Source: Pseudomonadota bacterium (GTDB taxonomy: Bacteria > Desulfobacterota > Desulfarculia > Desulfarculales > Desulfarculaceae). Taken from it: DNA of 64,000 bases. The stretch covers positions 1-64,000 of the forward strand of contig JAHIND010000023.1 in assembly GCA_018896025.1 (NCBI GenBank), written 5' to 3'. Shown here piece after piece: positions 39,894 through 49,559 of this stretch. Every line of letters starts with the position of its first letter. The first letter of the stretch is position 1. The position numbers were made by a program, and so were the translations under genes. The notes below the pieces were generated by a model. The model saw only the letters and a program-made list of their open reading frames with translations. It was not told the origin of the DNA and searched no databases.

Positions 39894-40652
39894 TTGTCCT
39901 ATGTGATCGCGGTGGCAGGCAAGGGCGGTGTGGGCAAAACCACGGTCGCCGGTATGATGGTGCGCTGGCTGGTGGAGCACGGCAAGACCCCCATCCTGGC
40001 GGTCGATGCTGATTCCAATAGTAATTTCAATGAGGTGCTTGGTCTGGAACTGGAAGGCACCCTGGGTGAGGCCCGCGAGGACATGAAAAAGGGCCAAAGC
40101 GAGGGCATGACCAAGAATCTTTTCATCGAGATGCGGGTCAACCAGAGCCTGGCCGAGGCCGAGAGTTTCGACCTCATCGCCATGGGCCGCCCCGAGGGGG
40201 CGGGCTGCTACTGCGCGGCCAACCACCTGCTCACCGAGTCCATGGACAAGCTGGCCGATAACTATAACTACTTGGTGGTGGACAACGAGGCGGGCATGGA
40301 GCACATCAGCCGGGTGACCACCCAGCACGTGGACCTGCTTCTGGTGGTCAGCGACCCCAGCCGCCGCTCCCTGCAGGCCGCCCAGCGGGTGACCGAGCTG
40401 GCCAAGGAGATGAAGGTGCTCCGGGGCAAGGCCTACCTGGTTTTATCCATGGTGCGCGGCGAGCCCAGCCCCGAGCTGCTGGCCACGGTAAAGGAAATGG
40501 GCCTGGAATTGGCCGGGATGATCCCCGACGATCCCATGCTGGCCGATTACGACCTCAAGGGTCTGCCCACCAGCACCCTGCCCATGGAAAGCCCTGCTAA
40601 GAGTGCGGCTTTTAAGGTTTTTGACAAAGTCATGGCTGAGGCCGAGGCCTAG
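39894..40652 (+). CDS. cooC: CooC/AcsF-like nickel-insertion ATPase of the acs operon
   Basis: A 252-residue MinD-like ATPase. Walker A GKGGVGKTT is at 9-17, the switch DADSNSNFNEVLGLE near 39, the CxC metal site in GAGCYCAANH near 103, and LVVDNEAGMEHISR near 125. It shows the Glu-Ala-Gly signature of CooC. It leads the acs gene set with a 300-base gap before acsD and is likely the nickel loader for AcsA/AcsB. The start is TTG at 39894, 8 bases behind GGGAG; the rare start may limit its amount. Confidence 0.9.
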   Translation: MSYVIAVAGKGGVGKTTVAGMMVRWLVEHGKTPILAVDADSNSNFNEVLGLELEGTLGEAREDMKKGQSEGMTKNLFIEMRVNQSLAEAESFDLIAMGRPEGAGCYCAANHLLTESMDKLADNYNYLVVDNEAGMEHISRVTTQHVDLLLVVSDPSRRSLQAAQRVTELAKEMKVLRGKAYLVLSMVRGEPSPELLATVKEMGLELAGMIPDDPMLADYDLKGLPTSTLPMESPAKSAAFKVFDKVMAEAEA

Positions 40653-40966
40653 GCGGGGTGCCCCATGAGGGGTGGTTCATGTGGTCTAGTCAGCGATTAC
40701 AGACAGTTATGCATTTTTTCTTGACACGTTTTTTTTATTGGCGTAGCGTGGGACGCGTTTCAAATGGTAAGCATTTTGGCCTAGGCCAATTTTTTTAAAC
40801 CGGGCATTGTACCACCGCTCACAAGGCGCTGAGCACGACAGTGGAAACAATGACCGTTACCGCTGGTTCTCCACTGGGGGCCATGAAGGGCGCCCGTTGG
40901 GTTAAGTTTACTGATTCCTAACACTTGGGATGAGAACATCCCCTTGTTCAGTTGGAGGGAATTGCT
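40653..40966. other. Spacer upstream of acsD with operon promoter
   Basis: About 310 bases with no gene. It contains the promoter candidate at 40721-40749 and, at 40955-40960, the GGAGGG ribosome site of acsD. No riboswitch fold was recognised. Confidence 0.5.
40721..40749 (+). promoter_or_regulatory. Promoter candidate for acsD-acsABCE
   Basis: A consensus -35 TTGACA (40721-40726), 17 bases, then TAGCGT (40744-40749). The -10 is weak (3 of 6), so an activator may help. It lies about 220 bases upstream of acsD. Confidence 0.4.
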
Positions 40967-42496
40967 GTGGCCTTTGAGATTCCAACCATTAAATACTCCG
41001 GCGCTATTAAACAGGTAACGCTGGGCAAAGGGGACCAAGCCCTTACCGTGGGCGGGGAAACCTGTTACCCCTTCCATTCCTGGGAAGGCAAAACCCCGAC
41101 CAAGCCCATCATCGCCATGGAAGTCTGGGACTTCGAGCCCAATGAGTGGCCCGAGGCGGCCAAGGCTCCCTTTGCGGGCGTGCTGGGCGATCCGGCGGCT
41201 TGGGCCAAAAAGAACGTGGAAGAGTTCGGGGCCGAAGCCATCGTGGTGCAGCTCAAATCCACCGACCCCAACGGCCTGGACGCCTCTCCCGCGGCGGCCA
41301 GCGAAGTGGTGGGCAAGGTCCTGGGCGCGGTGAACGTGCCGGTCATCGTCTGGGGCAGCGCCAACCCGGCCAAGGACGCCGAGGTGCTCAAGAAGATCGC
41401 CGAGGATTACGCCGGCAAGAACCTTCTGCTGGGCCCGGTGGACGAGGACAACCACAAGCAGATCGGCGCGGCCGCCCTGGCCTACGACCAATCGCTTATC
41501 TCCTCCAGCCCCATCGACGTGAACCTGGCCAAGCAGCTCAACATCCTGCTGAGCAACCTGGGCGTGTCCCTGGACCGCCTGGTCATCGACCCCACCACCG
41601 GCGGCCTGGGCTACGGCATGGAGTACGGCTATTCGGTGATGGAGCGCATCCGGGCCGCCGCCCTGGTGCAGGACGACGACAAGCTGGTTTTGCCCATGAT
41701 CAACAACGTGGGCAACGAGGTCTGGAAGTGCAAGGAAGCCAACCAGACCCAGGAAGACGCCCCCGAGTTGGGCGACGCCATGAAGCGCGGCGTTTACATG
41801 GAAGCCACCACGGCGATTGCCTGTCTGCTGGCCGGAAGCGACATCCTGTTGCTGCGCCACCCCGAGACGGTGAAGCTGGTCAAGACCTTCATCAACGCGG
41901 TGATGGCCGAGCGCGCCCCGGCCGCCGAGAAGGCCGCCGTGGACCGTCCCAAGGTTGCCATGCTGGCCGGCGCCAAGGCCAAGCCCGCCGCGCCCAAGCC
42001 CGCCGCCGCCCCGGCTGCGGCTCCCAAGGCCGCTCCCAAGGCCGCTCCCAAGCTGGCCGCCGTGCCCAAGCCCGAGGCCAAGCCCGCGCCTGAGGCCGCC
42101 CCGGCCGCCGCCGCTCCGGCCGCGCCCGCCGTGGACGCCGAGGCCGATGCCAAGGCCAAGGCCGAAGCAGCCGCCAAGGCAGCCGCCGCCGAAGAGGCCA
42201 AGAAGAAGGCCGCCACCGAAGCCGAAGCCGCCGCCAAGGCCAAGGCCGAAGCCGAGGAGGCCGCCGCCCGCAAGGCCAAGAAGGACCAGGAGATGGCCGA
42301 GCTGGAGGCCCTGCGGGCCAAGCGGCGCGAAGAGCGCATGGCCCACCTGGCCAAAGAGCACGAGGGCTTTGAGGCCGAAGAGGGCGTGGAATACGGTGAG
42401 CCCCGTCCCGTGGGCGTGGCCGGTCCCGATGCGGTCTACATCCTCAAGACCCTGACCCGTTGGCGCCTGCGCGGCGACGGCGTGCGGCGCAAATAA
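40967..42496 (+). CDS. acsD: Corrinoid iron-sulfur protein small subunit AcsD with long C-terminal extension
   Basis: A 509-residue protein. Residues 1-320 are the AcsD TIM barrel (YSGAIKQVTLGKGDQALTVG, KPIIAMEVWDFEPNEWPEA, LGVSLDRLVIDPTTGGLGYG), which carries the corrinoid with AcsC and passes the methyl group to acetyl-CoA synthase. The usual protein is about 310 residues. Here ~190 residues follow: an Ala/Pro/Lys-rich linker (~325-400), a charged helix rich in Ala, Lys and Glu (~400-465), and a conserved-looking tail GEPRPVGVAGPDAVYILK to RWRLRGDGV. The tail recurs as a separate ORF at 49560-49721. The GTG at 40967 lies 6 bases behind GGAGGG; a TTG five codons earlier is possible. Confidence 0.92.
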   Translation: MAFEIPTIKYSGAIKQVTLGKGDQALTVGGETCYPFHSWEGKTPTKPIIAMEVWDFEPNEWPEAAKAPFAGVLGDPAAWAKKNVEEFGAEAIVVQLKSTDPNGLDASPAAASEVVGKVLGAVNVPVIVWGSANPAKDAEVLKKIAEDYAGKNLLLGPVDEDNHKQIGAAALAYDQSLISSSPIDVNLAKQLNILLSNLGVSLDRLVIDPTTGGLGYGMEYGYSVMERIRAAALVQDDDKLVLPMINNVGNEVWKCKEANQTQEDAPELGDAMKRGVYMEATTAIACLLAGSDILLLRHPETVKLVKTFINAVMAERAPAAEKAAVDRPKVAMLAGAKAKPAAPKPAAAPAAAPKAAPKAAPKLAAVPKPEAKPAPEAAPAAAAPAAPAVDAEADAKAKAEAAAKAAAAEEAKKKAATEAEAAAKAKAEAEEAAARKAKKDQEMAELEALRAKRREERMAHLAKEHEGFEAEEGVEYGEPRPVGVAGPDAVYILKTLTRWRLRGDGVRRK

Positions 42497-42505
42497 GGGA
42501 ATCCT

Positions 42506-42527
42506 GGCCCACCCGCGGGGGTGGGCC
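42506..42527 (+). other. Stem-loop between acsD and acsA
   Basis: GGCCCACCC / GGGTGGGCC form a perfect 9-bp stem with loop GCGG and no T-run. Lying in the 245-base gap of an operon, it may stabilise or process the mRNA rather than end it. Confidence 0.5.
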
Positions 42528-42741
42528 GGTCTTCGTATATAGGAGGAGGCGTGGAGCCCTCTCCCACCCCCGGCCGCGATAGGCGCCGGGAAAAGGGAGA
42601 GGCGAGGGCCCCGAGGGGGGTGCATCAGACAAACGATATAACAGCGCTCACCGGCTTCGGTTGTTTGAGCGTACGTCAGTCAACAGAGTTTTATGGAGAG
42701 GGGAACCGCCAACCCCCATTAAAGAAGAGGAGGAACCTCTG

Positions 42742-44793
42742 ATGTCGGCAGACGAGATCAAGGTGACGGCCGCATCCAAGAAGGATAAAAAGGCCAATCC
42801 CAAGGAAGTCAGCGTCGACCCGGCCACCATTCAGATGCTGGCCAAGGCCCAAGCCGATGGCGTCGAAACCATTTTCGACCGGGCCCTAACCATGAAGCCC
42901 TGCAACATCGGCGTGCAGGGAACTTGTTGCAAGATCTGCTCCCAGGGCCCCTGCCGCCTGCCCCTGCCCAAAAATGGCATTGAGGGCAAGGACACCCGCA
43001 AGGGTCTGTGCGGGGCCACCGCCGAGACCATCGCCGCCCGTAACTTCGCCCGCATGGTCGCCGCCGGCGCCGCCGCCCACAGCGACCACGGCCGGGGCGT
43101 GGCCGAAGTATTCTTGGCCGCCGCTCGCCAAGAAACCAAGGATTACGGAATCAAGGACGTAGAGAAGCTTCTGGAGATCGCGCCCGACTTCGACGTGCCC
43201 ACCACGGTGATGGTGGAAGGCGAAGACGGCGTGAAGGTCGAGCAGGAGCGCGACATCTACCAGATCGCCACCGAAGTGGGCGTAAAGGCCCTGGGCGAGT
43301 GGGGCAAGCAGGAAGGCGAGATCTACTACGCCAAGCGCGCTCCCGAAGCCCGCTACGAGCTGTGGAAAGAACTGGATGTGGTGCCCCGGGGCATCGACCG
43401 CGAGATCGTGGAGATCATGCACCGCACCCACATGGGCGTGGACCAGGACTACCGCAACATCGTCAAGCAGTGCTCCCGCGCCGCCATCGGCGACGGGTGG
43501 GCCGGCTCCATGATCGCCACCGACCTGCAGGACATCATGTTCGGCACCCCCTACCCCACCCAGGGTGAGATCAACCTGGGCGTGCTGAAAAAAGAAGACG
43601 TCAACATCATCGTGCACGGCCACGAGCCTCTGTTGAGCGAGATGATCGTGGTGGCCAGCCAGAGCCAGGAGATGTTGGACTACGCCAAGACCAAGGGCGC
43701 CCACGGCATCACCCTGGCCGGCATGTGCTGCACCGCCAACGAGATTCTGGTGCGCCACGGCCTGCCCATCGCGGGTAACTTCCTGCAGCAGGAACTGGCC
43801 ATCGTAACCGGCGCGGTGGACGCCATGGTGGTGGACGTACAGTGCATCATGGAAAACATCGCCAACGTGGCCGACTGCTACCACACCAAGGTGATCACCA
43901 CCAACCCCCGGGCCATGATCGAGTCGGGCAACACCCTGCACATCGAGTTCGATGAGCACCACGCCCTGGAAGACGCCAAGCGCATCGTCAAGGAAGCCAT
44001 CGACAACTTCCCCAACCGCCGCGCCGACGTGTTGATTCCCAACGTCAAGGAAAAGATGGTGGTGGGCTTCAGCCAGGAGGCCATCAAGTATCACCTGGGC
44101 GGCACCTTCCGCGGCTCCTACGTTCCCCTGAACGACAACATCATCAACGGCCGCATCCGGGGTATCGGCGGCGTGGTGGGCTGCAACAACGCCCGCACCA
44201 TGCACGACTCGGCCCACCTGATCGTGGTGAAGGAGCTTCTGAAGAACGACGTCATCGTCCTGACCACCGGCTGTAACGCCATGGCCTGCGGCAAGGCCGG
44301 CCTGCTGACCCCCGAGTCGGCGGCGGTCTACTGCGGTCCCGGCCTGGCCGAGGTCTGCGAGACGGTGGGCATCCCGCCGGTGCTGCACATGGGATCGTGC
44401 GTGGACAACAGCCGCATCCTCATGGCCGCCACCCAGGTGGTCAAGGCCGGTGGCCTGGGCAAGGACATCAGCGACCTGCCCGCGGCCGGCTCCGCCCCCG
44501 AGTGGATGAGCGAGAAGGCCATCAGCATCGGTCACTACTTCGTGGCCAGCGGTGTGTACACCATCTTCGGGGTGGGCCTGCCGGTAACCGGCGCGCCGCG
44601 CTTCCAGAAGCACCTGTTCGAGGAGCTGGAGAACATCTACGGCGGCATGTGGGACCTGGAAGAGGATCCCTACGAGCACGCCAAGAAGATGATCGCCCAT
44701 ATCGACAAGAAGCGCGCCGCTCTGGGCCTGGACAAGAAGAAGGAGCGCGTGCTTATGGACATGGCCGACCGGCAGAAGCTGGACGCGGCGTAG
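42742..44793 (+). CDS. acsA: CO dehydrogenase catalytic subunit of the CODH/ACS complex
   Basis: A 683-residue Ni-Fe-S CO dehydrogenase that reduces CO2 to CO for acetyl-CoA synthase. The N-terminal cysteines CNIGVQGTCCKICSQGPCRL and GLCGA hold the D- and B-clusters. The C-cluster region shows GHEPLLSEM, AGMCCTANE, QCIMEN, GVVGCNN, TTGCNAMACGKAG and HMGSCVDNSR. The length (Moorella-like, not the ~640-residue CooS of hydrogenogens) and the position next to acsB support AcsA. The ATG at 42742 follows AGAGGAGGAA; 30 bases separate it from acsB. Confidence 0.95.
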   Translation: MSADEIKVTAASKKDKKANPKEVSVDPATIQMLAKAQADGVETIFDRALTMKPCNIGVQGTCCKICSQGPCRLPLPKNGIEGKDTRKGLCGATAETIAARNFARMVAAGAAAHSDHGRGVAEVFLAAARQETKDYGIKDVEKLLEIAPDFDVPTTVMVEGEDGVKVEQERDIYQIATEVGVKALGEWGKQEGEIYYAKRAPEARYELWKELDVVPRGIDREIVEIMHRTHMGVDQDYRNIVKQCSRAAIGDGWAGSMIATDLQDIMFGTPYPTQGEINLGVLKKEDVNIIVHGHEPLLSEMIVVASQSQEMLDYAKTKGAHGITLAGMCCTANEILVRHGLPIAGNFLQQELAIVTGAVDAMVVDVQCIMENIANVADCYHTKVITTNPRAMIESGNTLHIEFDEHHALEDAKRIVKEAIDNFPNRRADVLIPNVKEKMVVGFSQEAIKYHLGGTFRGSYVPLNDNIINGRIRGIGGVVGCNNARTMHDSAHLIVVKELLKNDVIVLTTGCNAMACGKAGLLTPESAAVYCGPGLAEVCETVGIPPVLHMGSCVDNSRILMAATQVVKAGGLGKDISDLPAAGSAPEWMSEKAISIGHYFVASGVYTIFGVGLPVTGAPRFQKHLFEELENIYGGMWDLEEDPYEHAKKMIAHIDKKRAALGLDKKKERVLMDMADRQKLDAA

Positions 44794-44823
44794 GCCCGCT
44801 AGGGAGAAAGGGGACCATAAGAA

Positions 44824-47070
44824 ATGTCCAAGTTAGTCGCATTTGCCGCCATCCAAGGCGCATACAATATTGTGACCAAGGTAGAGGGCCTGTACAAACG
44901 CGCCGTGGAGCAGTACGGACCCGAGCAAAAGCTGGAGTTCCCCAACACCGGCTACTTCCTTCCCATCATCTATTCCCTGCTGGGCATCCCGGTAAAGGAC
45001 CTGGCCAGCGCCAAACGGCCCTTGGAGGTCGCCCGTAGCCTGCTGCCCGCCCACGTGCAGCGCGCCACCCACCTCCCCTACCTGGGCCCATTGCTCGACG
45101 CGGGCATGGCCGCCCTGTTCGCCGAGGAAATCGCCGAAGCCATCCGCTACGTCGACGATCCCGAGTTCTACCTGCACTCCGAGGAGTGCGAGGTGGTCAA
45201 GGACGCCGAGGGCAAGGTGGACTGGGCCAAGAGCAAGATCTGGTTGGGCGCGGCCGACGACGTGGTCATGCGTAAACGCGGCGTGGAGTTCGTTGACGGC
45301 TCCGCTCCGGGCTTCGCGGCCATCGTGGGCGCGGCTCCCACCCCGGAGCTGGCCAAGGAGATCGCCGAGGAGTATCAGCGGCGCAACCTGTACGTGTTCA
45401 TGGCCGCCAACCAAAGCGGCACCACCTTTACCGAGCAATTGGTGGAGTCCGACGTTCAGGTCGGGTGGGGCACCCGCTTGGTGCCCTTCGGCCCCGACAT
45501 CAGCGCCGCGGTCTTCGCCCTTGGCTTCGCCAACCGCGCGGCCATGGCCTTCGGCGGCGTAAAACCCGGCGACTACCGCCGCATCCTGCAGTACAACAAA
45601 GACCGCGTGTTCGCCTTTGTCAACGCGCTGGGCGAGGTTAACGCCGAGTGGGCCGCCAACGCGGCCGGTTGCGTTAACTGGGGCTTCCCCACCATCGCCG
45701 ACACCGACATCCCCGAGATCCTTCCCACCGGCGTGTGCACCTACGAGCACGTGGTGGCCAACATCGGCCCCCACGAGATGGTGCAGAAGTCCGTGGAGGT
45801 TCGCGGCCTCAAGACCGTCATCACCAAGGTGGACATCCCGCTCAGCTACGGCGCGGCCTTCGAGGGTGAGCGCATCCGCAAGGACGACCTGTTCGTGGAG
45901 TTCGGCGGCGGCAAGACCCAGATGACCGAGCTGGTGGAAATGACGGAGATGGACGAAACCGAGGACGGTAAGGTCACCGTAATCGGTAAGGACCTCGCCG
46001 ATCTGGGCGACAAGGGCGGCCGTTTGCCCATGGGCATTTCGGTGAAGGTGGCCGGACGCAAGATGCAGGCCGACTTCGAGCCCATCCTGGAGCGCCAGAT
46101 TCACCACCTGATCAACTACGCCCAGGGCGTAATGCACATCGGCCAGCGCGACATCGCCTGGGTGCGCCTGGGCCGTCCGGCGGTGGAGAAGGGCTTCACC
46201 ATCAAGCACTTCGGCCAGATCCTGCACGACATGTTCCACAAGGACTTCGGCAGCATCTTGGACAAGGTCGAGGTGGTCATCTACACCGAGCCCAAGGACG
46301 TGGAAGAGTTCACCAAGAAGGCGCGCGCGGCCTATAAGACCCGCGACGAGCGCGTGGAGAACATGACCGACGAGGGTGTGGAGACCTACTACTCCTGCAC
46401 CCTGTGCCAGAGCTTCGCGCCCACCCACGTGTGCGTGGTCAGCCCTGAGCGCACCGGCCTTTGCGGCGCCTACAACTGGTTCGACTGCAAGGCTTCCTTT
46501 GAGATCAACCCCACCGGCCCCAACCAGCCCATCGAAAAGGGCGAGTGCTTGGACCCGGTTCTGGGGAACTGGAAGGGCGTCAACGACTTCGTGTCCAAGG
46601 CGTCGCGCGGGGCGGTGGAAAGCTACAACTTCTACAGCCTGCTCATCGAGCCCATGACCACCTGCGGTTGCTGCGAGTGCATCGCCGCGGTGCTGCCCGG
46701 CTGCAACGGCGTCATGACCGTGCACCGCGACTACACCGGCGAGACCCCCTGCGGCATGAAGTTCACCACCCTGGCGGGCGTCATGGGCGGCGGTCAGAGC
46801 TCCCCGGGCTTCGTGGGTCACTCCAAGTACAACATCGTGCAGCGCAAGTACATCGTCGGCGACGGTGGCCTGCTGCGCATGGTGTGGATGCCCAAGAGCC
46901 TCAAGGAAGAGTTGGCCGAGGGCATCAAGCGCCGCGGCCAAGAGATGGGCGTGCCCGATCTGTTCGACAAGATCGCCGATGAGACCGTAGGCATCGATGA
47001 GGCTACCGTGCTGGAGTACCTGCAGAAGGTGGGTCACCCCGCAATGGAAATGGACCCCATCACCGGCTAA
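44824..47070 (+). CDS. acsB: Acetyl-CoA synthase (CODH/ACS alpha subunit)
   Basis: A 748-residue ACS that joins CO, a methyl group and CoA into acetyl-CoA. The A-cluster ligands are visible: CTLCQSFAPTHVC plus the Cys of GLCG have exactly the spacing of Cys506, 509, 518 and 528 in Moorella ACS, and Cys614-Gly-Cys616 (TCGCCEC) matches the distal-nickel Cys595-Gly-Cys597. The N-terminal AcsA-binding domain is present, unlike in archaeal CdhC, so the enzyme is the bacterial long type. GGAGAAAGGGG precedes the ATG. Confidence 0.97.
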   Translation: MSKLVAFAAIQGAYNIVTKVEGLYKRAVEQYGPEQKLEFPNTGYFLPIIYSLLGIPVKDLASAKRPLEVARSLLPAHVQRATHLPYLGPLLDAGMAALFAEEIAEAIRYVDDPEFYLHSEECEVVKDAEGKVDWAKSKIWLGAADDVVMRKRGVEFVDGSAPGFAAIVGAAPTPELAKEIAEEYQRRNLYVFMAANQSGTTFTEQLVESDVQVGWGTRLVPFGPDISAAVFALGFANRAAMAFGGVKPGDYRRILQYNKDRVFAFVNALGEVNAEWAANAAGCVNWGFPTIADTDIPEILPTGVCTYEHVVANIGPHEMVQKSVEVRGLKTVITKVDIPLSYGAAFEGERIRKDDLFVEFGGGKTQMTELVEMTEMDETEDGKVTVIGKDLADLGDKGGRLPMGISVKVAGRKMQADFEPILERQIHHLINYAQGVMHIGQRDIAWVRLGRPAVEKGFTIKHFGQILHDMFHKDFGSILDKVEVVIYTEPKDVEEFTKKARAAYKTRDERVENMTDEGVETYYSCTLCQSFAPTHVCVVSPERTGLCGAYNWFDCKASFEINPTGPNQPIEKGECLDPVLGNWKGVNDFVSKASRGAVESYNFYSLLIEPMTTCGCCECIAAVLPGCNGVMTVHRDYTGETPCGMKFTTLAGVMGGGQSSPGFVGHSKYNIVQRKYIVGDGGLLRMVWMPKSLKEELAEGIKRRGQEMGVPDLFDKIADETVGIDEATVLEYLQKVGHPAMEMDPITG

Positions 47071-47079
47071 ATGAACCAA

Positions 47080-47116
47080 GTTGATTTGGGGCCCCTGGTT
47101 GGGGCCCCAAATCAAC
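47080..47116. other. Perfect 16-bp inverted repeat between acsB and acsC
   Basis: Bases 47080-47095 (GTTGATTTGGGGCCCC) and 47101-47116 are perfect reverse complements with loop TGGTT. No T-run follows and acsC starts 40 bases later. It may set mRNA stability or a partial stop between acsB and acsC. Confidence 0.8.
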
Positions 47117-47156
47117 GTTGAACGATACAAGCGGGTTCCTCGGAGAGGAGTGGACC

Positions 47157-48503
47157 ATGGCCCTGACTGGAATTCAAATCTTCAAACTTCTGCCTAAAAC
47201 CAACTGTGGTGAGTGCGGGGTGCCCACTTGCTTGGCTTTCGCCATGAACCTGGCGGCAGGCAAGGCGGAACTGGACTCCTGCCCCTACGTATCCGATGAA
47301 GCGCGCGAGCAACTGGCCGAGGCCAGCGCTCCCCCCATTCGGCCACTAACCGTGGGCAGCGGCGACACCGCAGTTAAGATCGGCGGCGAGACCGTCTTGT
47401 TCCGCCACGAAAAAACCTTCTTCAACGCTCCGGGCATCGCCGGCCGCATCAAGGACACCGACGAGGACATCGCGGGCAAGGTCAAGAAATGGGCCGAGTT
47501 CCAGTATGAGCGCGTCGGCCTGAACCTGCGTCCGGAGTTGGTGTTCCTGGAGTGCGTCAGCGGCGACGCCGCCAAGTTCGAAGCCGCCGCCAAGGCAGTG
47601 GTGGAAAACAGCGACCTGTCGTTGATCCTGGCCTGCGAAGATCCCGAGGTCATGGCCCCGGTGGCCAAGGCCATGAAGGACAAGCACCCCCTGATCTACG
47701 GCGCCACCAACGCCAACGCCGACAAAATGAGCGCCATCGCCGGCGAGCTGGGCCTTCCCCTGGGCATCAAGGCGGTGGACATCGACGAGGTGATCGCGCT
47801 GAGCGACGAGCTGACCGGGGCCGGCCACAAGGACCTGGTCATCGACAGCGGCGCCCGCGACCTCGCCGGCCTGTTCCAGGACCAGATCGCCATCCGGCGC
47901 TCGGCCCTGCTGCAGCAGAACCGCACCCTGGGCTTCCCCACCATCTGCTTCGCCAGCGCGCTGGGCGAGGACATGGGCGAGCAGGTCGTGGCCGCGGCCA
48001 TGCTGGTGGCCAAGTACGCCGGTATCATCGTCCTGGACGACCTGACCGCCGAGGCGGTGTTCCCGCTTCTGCTGGAGCGGCTCAACATCTACACCGACCC
48101 CCAGCGGCCCATGACCCAGAACGAGGGCATCTACGAGATCGGTGGACCCAACCCGGACAGCCCTCTGCTCATCACCACCAACTTCTCGCTGACCTACTTC
48201 ATCGTCAGCGGCGAGATCGAGTCCTCCCGCGTGCCCGCGTGGCTACTCATCAAGGACACCGAGGGACTCAGCGTCATGACCGCGTGGGCGGCCGGCAAAT
48301 TCTCCGGCGACGATGTGGGCATGTTCGTCAAGAAGATCGGCATCGAAGAGAAGATCAATCACAAATCCCTGGTGATCCCCGGCTACGCCGCGGCCATCGC
48401 CGGTGACGTGGAGGAGGAGCTGCCCGGTTGGAACATCCAGGTGGGCCCCCGCGAGGCAGCGCACTTGACCAAGTTCCTCAAGGAGTGGACGCCCGGCAAC
48501 TAG
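47157..48503 (+). CDS. acsC: Corrinoid iron-sulfur protein large subunit
   Basis: A 448-residue AcsC. The N-terminus carries the [4Fe-4S] motif NCGECGVPTCLAFAMNL and a fourth cysteine in LDSCPY, used to reactivate the corrinoid. A TIM-barrel domain (KHPLIYGATNANADKM) and a C-terminal B12-binding domain (PLLITTNFSLTYFIVSGEIESS) follow. It pairs with AcsD. The ATG at 47157 is preceded by GGAGAGGAG. The gene order D-A-B-C-E splits the D and C subunits around the CODH/ACS genes. Confidence 0.95.
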   Translation: MALTGIQIFKLLPKTNCGECGVPTCLAFAMNLAAGKAELDSCPYVSDEAREQLAEASAPPIRPLTVGSGDTAVKIGGETVLFRHEKTFFNAPGIAGRIKDTDEDIAGKVKKWAEFQYERVGLNLRPELVFLECVSGDAAKFEAAAKAVVENSDLSLILACEDPEVMAPVAKAMKDKHPLIYGATNANADKMSAIAGELGLPLGIKAVDIDEVIALSDELTGAGHKDLVIDSGARDLAGLFQDQIAIRRSALLQQNRTLGFPTICFASALGEDMGEQVVAAAMLVAKYAGIIVLDDLTAEAVFPLLLERLNIYTDPQRPMTQNEGIYEIGGPNPDSPLLITTNFSLTYFIVSGEIESSRVPAWLLIKDTEGLSVMTAWAAGKFSGDDVGMFVKKIGIEEKINHKSLVIPGYAAAIAGDVEEELPGWNIQVGPREAAHLTKFLKEWTPGN

Positions 48504-48533
48504 TCGGCTGTTCCCCGAGCAGAGAGGGTTAAC

Positions 48534-49478
48534 ATGAAGACCATTGGCGAGAACCTAAACGTAATCAAAAAAGAGATTGGTCAGGCGTTCAAGGACCGCA
48601 ATCCCGAGCCGATCCAGCGCTACGCCTTGGCCGAAAAAGCCGCCAAGGTGGACTACATCGACATCAACCTGGGCCCGGCACGCAAGGGCGGCCCCGAGTT
48701 GATGCAGTGGGTGGTCAAGACGGTTCAGGAAGTGGTGCCCGACATCCCCCTGGCCCTGGACACCAGCAACATCGAAGCCATCGAGGCCGGCCTTGAGGTG
48801 CACAAGGGCACCGCGTTGGTCAACTCGGTAATGGCCCGTCCCGAGCGCTACACCGTCATGTGGCCCATAGTGGCCAAGTACAAAGCCGAGGCGGTGGCTC
48901 TGCTCTGGGGCCCCGACGGTCTGCCCCGCGACGAGAACGAGCGCGCCGCTCTTTGCGTGGAGCTGTGCTACGCGGCCAACGAGCTGGGCATCGACAACGA
49001 GAAACTGTTCGTTGACCCCATCATCACTCCCGTGAACATCCAGCAAGAGCAGCTCATGAACAACCTTACGTTCATGATGATGCTCCAGGACATTTGCCCC
49101 GGCGCCAAGAGCACCAACGGCTTGTCCAACATCAGTAACGGCACCCCGTGGCGTGATCCGCTCAACCAGATCTACATGATCATGTTGGAGCGGGCCGGCA
49201 TGTACAGCTCCATCGTGGACTACGAGGACAAGCTGATCATGCAGATCGCCCAGGGTCACCACCAGAACCTGGTGGATATCGTGCATAAGGTCCAGGACGG
49301 CGAAATCAGCGACCCCAACGAGGTGGAGCCCGGTGTCGGCCGCACCTACGTGGCCGGCGCTCTGGCCATCCTGGGTAAGATCCTCTATTCCGACTCTTGG
49401 TTCCAGATCGACGGCGGAGCCTCCGAGGAGGATATTGTGGAGTTCGCCGAGGCTTATGCCAAGGAGAACGGGCTGTAG
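48534..49478 (+). CDS. acsE: Methyltetrahydrofolate:corrinoid protein methyltransferase
   Basis: A 314-residue AcsE, a pterin-binding TIM barrel that moves the methyl group from methyl-tetrahydrofolate to the AcsCD corrinoid. Seen: IGENLNVIKKEI, VDYIDINLGPAR, PLALDTSNIEAIEAGL, FVDPIITPVN, and STNGLSNISNGTPWRDPLN, the pterin-binding loop. It is about 50 residues longer than Moorella AcsE because of a tail (HKVQDGEISDPNEVEPGVGR onward). AGAGAGGG precedes the ATG; 30 bases behind acsC. Confidence 0.93.
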   Translation: MKTIGENLNVIKKEIGQAFKDRNPEPIQRYALAEKAAKVDYIDINLGPARKGGPELMQWVVKTVQEVVPDIPLALDTSNIEAIEAGLEVHKGTALVNSVMARPERYTVMWPIVAKYKAEAVALLWGPDGLPRDENERAALCVELCYAANELGIDNEKLFVDPIITPVNIQQEQLMNNLTFMMMLQDICPGAKSTNGLSNISNGTPWRDPLNQIYMIMLERAGMYSSIVDYEDKLIMQIAQGHHQNLVDIVHKVQDGEISDPNEVEPGVGRTYVAGALAILGKILYSDSWFQIDGGASEEDIVEFAEAYAKENGL

Positions 49479-49559
49479 GCCCCATTCTCCGGCGGCCTCG
49501 GCCGTCATAGAGCGCCAATGGCGGCCTCGCGGTGCGCCGTGGCGCGGGAGAGGGGAATT

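Noticed and set aside
47080..47116. The acsB-acsC hairpin as a terminator
   Set aside because: No T-run follows and the operon continues with a ribosome site 40 bases downstream.
42886..47130. Very long reverse ORFs opposite acsA and acsB
   Set aside because: They are His/Val/Leu/Gly-rich mirror frames of high-GC genes whose sense strand is certain.
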